Shown here: positions 1 through 5,368 of the stretch, piece after piece | Position numbering within the stretch: the first letter of the stretch is position 1 | How the letters are laid out: every line of letters starts with the position of its first letter | Source: CAYRGQ01 sp964444885 | GTDB lineage: Bacteria; Bacteroidota; Bacteroidia; Sphingobacteriales; Sphingobacteriaceae | NCBI GenBank assembly: GCA_964444885.1 | Contig: CAYUIZ010000140.1 | Span: 1 to 6,762 of the forward strand | Direction: 5' to 3' | DNA: 6,762 nucleotides | Made by a program: the position numbers and the translations under genes | Notes under the pieces: generated by a model | Told to the model about the DNA's origin: nothing | The model's database searches: none | The model's input: the letters and a program-made list of their open reading frames with translations, nothing else

Positions 1-22
1 ATTTTTTTCCAGTAAAACTCAT
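1..22 (-). CDS. 5' end of an unidentified leftward gene (partial)
   Basis: Reading leftward, an ATG at 22-20 opens a frame of seven codons (M-S-F-T-G-K-K) that runs off the window edge without a stop. A consensus Bacteroidota promoter lies about 45 bases upstream, which would give a leader of roughly 40 bases, and the segment between promoter and ATG is AT-rich as expected of a leader. Seven residues are too few to name a product. The orientation is the same as the operon at 399-4811, but the terminator at 349-382 and the separate promoter make it an independent transcription unit. The start could also be further downstream outside the window. Confidence 0.4.
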
Positions 23-67
23 AGTAATCCGCTTAAAAATGTAAATAACTGCTTTTCTAATTTCACG

Positions 68-99
68 CAAAGATACCCTTTTCGGGCATGGGAAAACAA
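68..99 (-). promoter_or_regulatory. Bacteroidota-type promoter for the left-edge gene
   Basis: On the minus strand the -7 box TATCTTTG (75-68) matches TAnnTTTG perfectly. A TTG (99-97) lies upstream with a 21-base spacer, matching the -33 element of the primary sigma factor in this phylum. Transcription would start near 61-64 and run leftward into the ATG at 22. The match is seen directly; activity is inferred. Confidence 0.6.
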
Positions 100-106
100 T
101 CACTTT

Positions 107-124
107 TATCGATGGGATATCGAT
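107..124. repeat. Tandem TATCGAT motifs, possible operator
   Basis: TATCGAT occurs at 107-113 and 118-124, start to start 11 bases, about one helical turn. A partial copy, TATCGTG, follows at 131-137. ATCGAT is itself palindromic, so each copy could bind a dimer. They sit just upstream of the -33 element (97-99) of the leftward promoter, a usual place for an activator. The repeats are visible; the regulatory role is inference, and AT-rich DNA produces such motifs by chance. Confidence 0.3.
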
Positions 125-348
125 AATATCTATCGTGATGTAAGTTTTTATCAGCCAACTAAATAGCTATCAATAGACTGAAATACAGTTGATTACAAAA
201 ACAAGGAATTACATCCCCATACACCATACGCATACATATCCTGTCGTAGTTAGTGTGCGGGGGCTGGAACACGATCAGGACTTATCGAACAACGCGCTAT
301 CCGCCTCATACCGAAACACATCGCACATCCGCGGCCCCGGATCGCCTT

Positions 349-382
349 AAAAAGTACCGTGCCCGATGCGGGGAAACACGGT
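349..382 (-). terminator. Intrinsic terminator of the leftward operon
   Basis: On the minus strand, ACCGTG (382-377) pairs with CACGGT (361-356). After a TTTC bulge (376-373), CCCG (372-369) pairs with CGGG (365-362) across a three-base CAT loop. Two bases later comes TTTTT (353-349). The hairpin starts 16 bases after the reductase stop codon. The asymmetric four-base bulge is unusual but leaves ten base pairs, eight of them G-C. On the plus strand no T run follows, so it acts leftward only. Confidence 0.8.
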
Positions 383-398
383 GTTAAAAACGCTTTGC

Positions 399-1289
399 CT
401 ACTTGCTTCTGGCACTGCGGGTCATCTGCTCCAAGGCGTCCCACATGCCTTCCGGGATAGCTTCCAACCCACTCAGCTGGCCCGCTCCCTGAAGCCATTC
501 GCCACCATCAATCGTGATGGCTTCGCCGTTGATGTACCGGGCGTAGTCAGAAAGCAGGAAAGCCGCGAGGTTGGCCAGCTCCTGGTACTCGCCGACCCGC
601 TTGAGCGGCACCCGGTTTTTGAAATCGAACTGCTCGGCGAGGTCGCCGGGCAACAAGCGTTCCCAAGCCCCCTGGGTGGGGAAGGGACCTGGCGCGATGG
701 CATTGCATCGAATACCGTGCCGCCCCCACTCCACGGCCAGCGAGCGCGTCATCGCGAGCACGCCGCCCTTCGCCGAGGCCGAGGGCACCACGTAGGCCGA
801 TCCGGTGAACGCATACGTCGTAATGATGTTGAGAATGCTGGCAGGCTGCTTGGACGCGATCCAGTGTTTTCCAAATGCCAGCGTGCAGTTGGCCGTACCG
901 TTTAGCACAATATCAATGACGGTCGAGAAGGCATTCGCGGACAGCCGCTCGGTGGGCGAAATAAAGTTCCCCGCCGCATTATTCAGCAAGGCATCGACGC
1001 GTCCGAATGTGCGTAAGGCCTCATCGCGCATTGCTTCTACTTGGTCGTAGTGCCGCACGTCACAGGCTAGGGCGAGCACCTCGCCACCCGTCTCTTTCCG
1101 CAACTCCGCGGCAGCAGTCTCCAGCACGTCCAGTTTCCGGCTCGTAATAACGACCCGCGCCCCCAGCTGCAGGAAGTACCGGCTCATCTCCTTGCCCAAG
1201 CCCGTACCCCCGCCCGTCACGACGATTGTTTTGTCCTTTAGCGCGCCCGCGCGCAAGGCTCCCTCGGTTGCTTTTGTCTCTTCGCCCAT
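399..1289 (-). CDS. 2,4-dienoyl-CoA reductase, short-chain dehydrogenase family
   Basis: 296-aa SDR-fold oxidoreductase, probably cytoplasmic, predicted to reduce 2,4-dienoyl-CoA with NADPH during beta-oxidation of unsaturated fatty acids. The Rossmann motif TGGGTGLG is at 25-32, basic R51-K52 after the second strand favours NADPH, and NNAAG is at 103-107. The usual SDR Tyr-x-x-x-Lys is absent: S170 stands four residues before K174, and the likely catalytic tyrosine is Y159, 15 residues before the lysine. That is the arrangement of mitochondrial 2,4-dienoyl-CoA reductase (DECR1). Shared stretches with DECR1, from memory, include NNAAGNFISPTERLS (103-117) and VVPSASAK (167-174). It is unrelated to the flavoprotein FadH of enterobacteria. 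It is the last gene of the operon, 21 bases after the isomerase; an AGGA sits only one base before the ATG. No later Met precedes the Rossmann motif, which supports the start. A general enoyl- or 3-oxoacyl reductase is less likely. Confidence 0.88.
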   Translation of the reverse strand: MGEETKATEGALRAGALKDKTIVVTGGGTGLGKEMSRYFLQLGARVVITSRKLDVLETAAAELRKETGGEVLALACDVRHYDQVEAMRDEALRTFGRVDALLNNAAGNFISPTERLSANAFSTVIDIVLNGTANCTLAFGKHWIASKQPASILNIITTYAFTGSAYVVPSASAKGGVLAMTRSLAVEWGRHGIRCNAIAPGPFPTQGAWERLLPGDLAEQFDFKNRVPLKRVGEYQELANLAAFLLSDYARYINGEAITIDGGEWLQGAGQLSGLEAIPEGMWDALEQMTRSARSK

Positions 1290-1310
1290 TTCCTGTGTTT
1301 TATTGGCCCA

Positions 1311-2075
1311 TTATTTCTTCTGGGTCAAGTTATCGATGATGGTTTTTAGGATGGCGCGGGTGGAGGGTGCCCACCACTGCTTCAACACCATCGCAATACT
1401 TTCCTGCTGGTTGGCCGCCATGCGCTGGCTTAGTTCCTTGCGCAGGTTGGCCTTGCTCTGCCACCAGGTTTGCCGCTCAAATTGGGTGTACATGCCCAAG
1501 TGCCGCTCGGCCGTCGTACGGAGACGCTGCACGGGAACCACTTCATCGACCAATCCCGCCGATAGCGCCTCACTCGGGCTGAGCAATTTGCCTTGCAGCA
1601 GGTACCGATAGGCGTTGGCCCTGCCGAGCCAAAAGCTGTACAACTCGAAAATACTGTCCGGCACCACGATGCCTACGGGCACTTCATTCAGCCCGATGAT
1701 GTAGTCGCCTTCGACCATGACGCGCGCATCACAGCAAAGCGCCAATACGCACCCCCCGGCCGGAGCATGCCCGCTGATGGCCGCAACGGCCGGCTTGCGG
1801 AACGACACCAAGGATCCCACAAACGCCATGAACAACTCCCAAAACGCTCGGATTTCGTTTTCGTTATAATCATACAGCGTGATGAGGTCAAGCCCGGCGC
1901 TGAAAAAACCTTCCTTGCCATGCAACACCAAGCCTTCGACAGCTGGGTCTGCTGCAGCGGATTCGACGGCCGACTTCATTTCGGCCAACATCTCGGCGTG
2001 AAACGCGTTTGATTTACCGCGATCCAAAAACAGGTTCGCCGTACGATTGTCTATGTTTACTTTAATATACTCCAT
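1311..2075 (-). CDS. Delta3,delta2-enoyl-CoA isomerase, crotonase family
   Basis: 254-aa crotonase-fold protein, complete and of normal length. The oxyanion-hole motif FSAGLD is at 58-63 and APAGGC at 104-109. GLNE at 128-131 supplies E131, which matches the single catalytic glutamate of mitochondrial enoyl-CoA isomerase (ECI1). The second glutamate that hydratases carry in GGCE is replaced by V110 (GGCV), so this should shift a 3-enoyl double bond to the 2-trans position rather than add water. Stretches such as APAGGC, GLNE and EALSAGLVDEVVP (169-181) resemble ECI1. Together with the downstream dienoyl-CoA reductase it forms the auxiliary route for odd- and even-numbered double bonds. Its ATG directly follows the TAA of the upstream gene (TAAATG), with a Shine-Dalgarno-like AAGGA inside that gene's last codons, so translation is probably coupled. 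A broad enoyl-CoA hydratase/isomerase is the fallback name. Confidence 0.85.
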   Translation of the reverse strand: MEYIKVNIDNRTANLFLDRGKSNAFHAEMLAEMKSAVESAAADPAVEGLVLHGKEGFFSAGLDLITLYDYNENEIRAFWELFMAFVGSLVSFRKPAVAAISGHAPAGGCVLALCCDARVMVEGDYIIGLNEVPVGIVVPDSIFELYSFWLGRANAYRYLLQGKLLSPSEALSAGLVDEVVPVQRLRTTAERHLGMYTQFERQTWWQSKANLRKELSQRMAANQQESIAMVLKQWWAPSTRAILKTIIDNLTQKK

Positions 2076-4811
2076 TTATTTTCCTTCTATGCTAATCGTT
2101 GCTACGGCCCGTCCTATCCGGCCATAAATATCCATGCCCTCCAGCACGACGCGGTAAATGCCGGGTTCGTCCGAGGTGTAGAACACGACCTCGGCCTTGC
2201 CCTCGTTATCCGTCACGATGTGTGGCTCCCAGTGGATGGTGGTCCGCAGATCGCGTACATTCGCCAGGGTATCGGACACGGCATAGTCCGGGGCGTAGAA
2301 TTCCCGCACTTGGTAATAGCCCTGCGGGCTGTGGGTAACTACGCCCGGTGTGTACGCATTCTGCCTGAGTCCGGTGGAGCCTCGCTTGGTCGTGACGATG
2401 ATGACCCCGCCCCCACCCCGCGACCCATAGACGGCCGTCGTGCCGATGCCGCGCAAGACTTCAATGGCTTCAACATCGAAGGGGCTGATCATCTGCAACC
2501 CGTCTTCACCCATTTCCATGCCATCCATCATGATGGTCATCGGCGTATTGGGCGACCGCGTCGAATAGGGTACGCCATTGCGGAAAATCACCCCTACCAG
2601 CCTTCCCTGCAAGCAAACCGACAAATCCGAACAGCTCATCAAATCTTCGACCATGATGACTTGGTCGGCTTGGCCGGGGCCGTTGAGGTTACTTGAATGC
2701 TTGAGCCGCTCCCGCCGTTCGGCTCCGGGATCCGCTCTTACCTCGACGGCCTCAATCAAGACGGCCCGCTCCCGCAATCCATGCTGCACGAGCTCTTCGT
2801 ACTGCGCTTTCGAACGCGTCAGGTATCCCGCGATGGAACTACTGACGTTGACCTCCACCTCCGGCGCATTGACGTTCGCCGTCACCGACTGCCGCGGCAC
2901 CTCGTCAAGCGTGATGTCTACGTGCTTCCGCCCCCGCTCGTCGCGCGCCTGTACCACAAAGTCGATGCTATCCAGAAAGAGCAGGCGGTCGAAACTAAAT
3001 CGTCCGTCCGGCCCCGTCACCGTATCGAGAATGCCCACCGCGCCAGCCGAGGTTGAAAGCAGGGTGACCGTAGCGTTGGGCACGGGCACCTTCCGGCCTG
3101 CCCGCGTCACGATGCCGCTGACGCGCAGCTCTTCTTCGGGCTGGTAGGTCAGCTCGGGCAGTTGCCCGGCCAGCAGTGCTTGCCAGTTGACACGGCTCCA
3201 GCCTTGGGTGAGCATCAGGTTGTCCAAGGCCCGCTTGCGGCTGGCCTCCATCCCCTGGGTTAAGTCGCCTTCGAAATAATAGCCCGGATTTTCGAGGTAT
3301 CCTTTGAGTTCGGAACGAAGCAAGAGCTCCGCCAGTATGCCGCCGGCCAACGCGCTGTCAGGCACATGCCCTTGGTGTACGACCGATGCTGACAACACGG
3401 CCACGCGCATCGTGTCGGCCGGCAAACCAGCCTCGAGCGCTAGCGATACCGCTTGGCGGAGGCCGTAAACTGGCTGATCAGGCACGATGGCCAACGGCAA
3501 CAAATCGGAAGGATTAATCTGGAAGAGGCTACGCTCCACGATGGGCACCATATCTTCGGTAAACACCGTGAGCTGCACCACACCCGTGGGTAAGTGCTGC
3601 CGGGGGATGGAAAACAGGGACTGTGGCTTGTCTACCTTCATTTTCGAACCGTACAGCACTGCTCCGTTGCGCTGCAGCAGCATGTTGACAGTCTGGCCCT
3701 GCACCAGGTCTTCGGTGGCAGACAGCTGCACGTATATGGTTTGGTCGTTATCGTTATTGACCGAAATGGAGTAACCCGACTGTTCTACCGCGGGCAAGGG
3801 CACCTCCTGCGTACTGCCATCGGCAAAGGTCACTTGCGCGGTGTACTGCTCGCCCGCCACGGGATGCAATAGCAAATGGCCCATGCCTGCATGGCTTGTT
3901 TGGAATTGGGCAATCTCTTCTCCCCCCGTATTGTGCAGCGTACCGCGGGCCTCCATGCTCCGTCCGTTCGGCATTAGCGCCTTGAACGCCACTTTGGCCA
4001 TCGCCCCAGCCACGAGATGCCCGCCTTCGGCAAAAAACTGGATGGAGTTTTCGGAACCTGTGTGCTGGATGGGCACCTGTTTGCGGACGGTCGGCATCCC
4101 CGGGCGCGAGATAAACAAATCGATATGCCCGCCCGTCCGCCGTTCGGGCTGTTTGTTGACAAAGTTGATTGCCAGGGCACCCTGCGCATCGGCCGTTGCC
4201 GTTCCTTTGCTGATACTGCGGCCATCCAGCCGCACGTCGTAGCGCACGTCGGCGTCCCGCATCGGGCCACCCGCCAGATCCGCCAATTGGATATGCGCAT
4301 CCACCTCATGCTGCCGGAGCGAGTTTTGAATGGCGAAGGTCGTGCTGACCGCCACCTGGTCGGCTAAGGCATTGCCCACCGAAAAGGTGCGGTCAAAGAA
4401 TAACTCCTCTTCAAAATTGCGCATCCAGTTTGTATAGGCACGGATCCGGTAGCTACCTTCCGAAAGCGTGTCGGCCAGCTTAAAGTCGCCAATGGTGACG
4501 CCGCCGAGTAGCGGCAATCGCACGGATTGGGCGACCTGATCCTGTCGGTTGATCAAGTCCACGTAGAGGATTTTACTGAGTCCGGACAGGAGATTAAACT
4601 GCCCGATGGTGACGTATGCTTTAAACCAGATATCGTCGCCTGCGGCGTAATAGGGTTTGTCCAGGTGGAGGTAAACTTTTTCCTGAGGGCGCTCCTGGGC
4701 GTACGCTTCCAATTGCGTCAGCATAGTATCCAAAGACACCGTTTGGGCCTTTGCTGCATAGCATCCAGCCCATGCACAGACGACGATCAGCAGTATTCGT
4801 AAGTAGGTCAT
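2076..4811 (-). CDS. Macroglobulin-like (MG2) protein with TonB-receptor plug domain
   Basis: 911-aa exported protein. Residues 1-22 form a signal peptide (hydrophobic 5-20, probable cleavage after AKA at 20-22, leaving Gln); C17 could be a weak lipobox but W14 argues against it. An MG2-like domain follows (about 44-145, with KVYLHLDKPYYAAGDDIWFK at 45-64), then further beta-sandwich segments with FFAEGGHLVAG (259-269) and LMLTQGW (532-538), typical of this Bacteroidota family. A carboxypeptidase-regulatory-like domain spans about 562-640 and a TonB plug about 713-812 (LQGRLVGV, DGMEM, IEVLRGIGTTAVYGSRGGGGVIIVTT). The end (857-908) resembles a macroglobulin strand module: WEPHIVTDNEGKAEVVFYTSD. 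There is no beta-barrel, so it cannot be a complete transporter, and no CxEQ thioester. It probably acts at the outer membrane or periplasm, perhaps as a partner of other surface proteins; its substrate is unknown. It leads the operon with the isomerase and reductase. The start is supported by the signal peptide. Confidence 0.85.
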   Translation of the reverse strand: MTYLRILLIVVCAWAGCYAAKAQTVSLDTMLTQLEAYAQERPQEKVYLHLDKPYYAAGDDIWFKAYVTIGQFNLLSGLSKILYVDLINRQDQVAQSVRLPLLGGVTIGDFKLADTLSEGSYRIRAYTNWMRNFEEELFFDRTFSVGNALADQVAVSTTFAIQNSLRQHEVDAHIQLADLAGGPMRDADVRYDVRLDGRSISKGTATADAQGALAINFVNKQPERRTGGHIDLFISRPGMPTVRKQVPIQHTGSENSIQFFAEGGHLVAGAMAKVAFKALMPNGRSMEARGTLHNTGGEEIAQFQTSHAGMGHLLLHPVAGEQYTAQVTFADGSTQEVPLPAVEQSGYSISVNNDNDQTIYVQLSATEDLVQGQTVNMLLQRNGAVLYGSKMKVDKPQSLFSIPRQHLPTGVVQLTVFTEDMVPIVERSLFQINPSDLLPLAIVPDQPVYGLRQAVSLALEAGLPADTMRVAVLSASVVHQGHVPDSALAGGILAELLLRSELKGYLENPGYYFEGDLTQGMEASRKRALDNLMLTQGWSRVNWQALLAGQLPELTYQPEEELRVSGIVTRAGRKVPVPNATVTLLSTSAGAVGILDTVTGPDGRFSFDRLLFLDSIDFVVQARDERGRKHVDITLDEVPRQSVTANVNAPEVEVNVSSSIAGYLTRSKAQYEELVQHGLRERAVLIEAVEVRADPGAERRERLKHSSNLNGPGQADQVIMVEDLMSCSDLSVCLQGRLVGVIFRNGVPYSTRSPNTPMTIMMDGMEMGEDGLQMISPFDVEAIEVLRGIGTTAVYGSRGGGGVIIVTTKRGSTGLRQNAYTPGVVTHSPQGYYQVREFYAPDYAVSDTLANVRDLRTTIHWEPHIVTDNEGKAEVVFYTSDEPGIYRVVLEGMDIYGRIGRAVATISIEGK
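2081..2088 (-). promoter_or_regulatory. Ribosome binding site of the isomerase gene
   Basis: The minus strand reads AGAAGGAA, with AAGGA at 2086-2082 ending six bases before the ATG at 2075. It lies within the last codons (E-G-K) of the macroglobulin/plug gene. A clear Shine-Dalgarno is uncommon in Bacteroidota, so this one, placed over a zero-gap stop/start, points to re-initiation or coupled translation. Confidence 0.55.
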
Positions 4812-5213
4812 AGGGTGTTTTCCCTCAAATTAGGTTTCATCCGGCTACAAAAAGTCCATTCACGTGCGATTAGCCCAGTTCCCGTCGGGACGGCTTGCCA
4901 CGCGGCTGTGCCGATGCGCACCGTCCTGAGCCGGCTTAAATATAGAAACATTTTAGCGGAAGGCAGCCAAGCAACGCCGACAAAGTTTCAGATCAACAAC
5001 GACGATGGACCGTCCAGGAGACGCCACAACCACGGACCGCGACGGGCGAACGTGGCCTCGCCGTGCCATCCTTGGCCAAAGCATACACCAGGGAAATCGC
5101 TTGTTAGGCGGTAGTCAGCCCCGAATGGGTGTCCTATTTTCGAGCTCCGGGCTTCCATCCGGTAGCTGGAAATGAAGAACCACCGGTTTGGCGGGAATTT
5201 TTGAGGTGTAACA

Positions 5214-5236
5214 GCCTGTCTGCCGACCAGGCAGGC
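5214..5236. repeat. Strong 9-bp inverted repeat (GCCTGTCTG / CAGGCAGGC)
   Basis: GCCTGTCTG (5214-5222) pairs with CAGGCAGGC (5228-5236) over its full length, with one G-T wobble as RNA and a five-base CCGAC loop. Neither strand has a T run directly after it, so it is a poor intrinsic terminator. Similar GCCTGCCTG-type palindromes are, as far as I recall, common dispersed repeats between genes in Bacteroidota. It could be one of these, or a protein-binding site or RNA structure. Confidence 0.6.
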
Positions 5237-5283
5237 AAAATTTGTGACAAAACAGCGAGCTAGGGGAAAGAATAACCATTTTA

Positions 5284-5301
5284 TAACCGGAACTTCGGTT
5301 A
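5284..5301. repeat. Small inverted repeat upstream of the purD promoter
   Basis: TAACCG (5284-5289) is the inverse of CGGTTA (5296-5301), with a six-base spacer GAACTT. It lies about 70 bases upstream of the expected purD transcription start, a position suited to an activator or repressor dimer. The symmetry is seen; the role is inferred, and six-base arms can occur by chance. Confidence 0.3.
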
Positions 5302-5333
5302 AACGCGATTTCCCGGACGTATTCACATTCCGG

Positions 5334-5364
5334 CTTCCTTTCTAAGACAAAAAAAATATCTTTG
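5334..5364 (+). promoter_or_regulatory. purD promoter, start-codon proximal
   Basis: TATCTTTG at 5357-5364 matches the TAnnTTTG -7 box perfectly. The -33 region is weak (CTTC at 5334-5337, 19-base spacer), but eight A residues (5349-5356) sit just upstream of the box. Only four bases separate the box from the purD ATG at 5369, so the expected start of transcription falls at or next to the start codon. This leaves no space for a riboswitch or a ribosome binding site. Confidence 0.65.
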
Positions 5365-5368
5365 CGTT

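Larger units (their letters stand above)
23..398. other. AT-rich intergenic region between the left-edge gene and the operon end
   Basis: This stretch separates the end of the dienoyl-CoA reductase gene from the start of the left-edge gene. It holds the leftward promoter (68-99), a small group of TATCGAT repeats (107-124) and the operon terminator (349-382). Up to about 250 it is clearly AT-rich, unlike the GC-rich coding DNA to the right. Short open frames that cross 250-398 only continue as shadows of the reductase gene. I see no gene, tRNA or structured RNA in it. Confidence 0.7.
4812..5368. other. Divergent intergenic region without a convincing gene
   Basis: This 557-base stretch lies between the diverging starts of the macroglobulin/plug gene and purD. 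Its middle part (about 4860-5200) is GC-rich like coding DNA, yet the open frames there (plus 4815-5114, minus 4988-5326) give proteins without recognisable motifs or normal composition. It holds a 9-bp hairpin (5214-5236), a 6-bp hairpin (5284-5301) and the purD promoter (5334-5364). I could not find a convincing promoter for the leftward operon. A degraded gene or a small RNA is possible but not shown. Confidence 0.6.

Noticed and set aside
366..905. Plus-strand open frame of 179 codons over the reductase gene
   Set aside because: It is antisense to a clearly recognised short-chain dehydrogenase, its ATG lies in the terminator hairpin, and the protein has no motif.
4826..4851. Possible promoter of the leftward operon (TAATTTG at 4832-4826, TTTG at 4851-4848)
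   Set aside because: The -7 box lacks one base of TAnnTTTG and the spacer is only 15 bases, so I do not call it, although its position just before the ATG is suggestive.
4886..4926. GGACGG / CCGTCC inverted arms in the divergent gap
   Set aside because: Arms of six bases with a long spacer and no T run; likely chance in GC-rich DNA.
4937..4944. TATATTTA on the minus strand as another -7 box for the operon
   Set aside because: The last base departs from consensus and no TTG-like -33 element stands at the right distance.
4815..5114. Plus-strand open frame of 99 codons in the divergent gap
   Set aside because: No recognisable motif, rich in Arg, Pro and His, no promoter or ribosome binding site seen.
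4988..5326. Minus-strand open frame of 112 codons in the divergent gap
   Set aside because: Odd composition (many Arg, Trp, Phe, Ser), no motif, and it runs through the 5214-5236 palindrome. No promoter precedes it.
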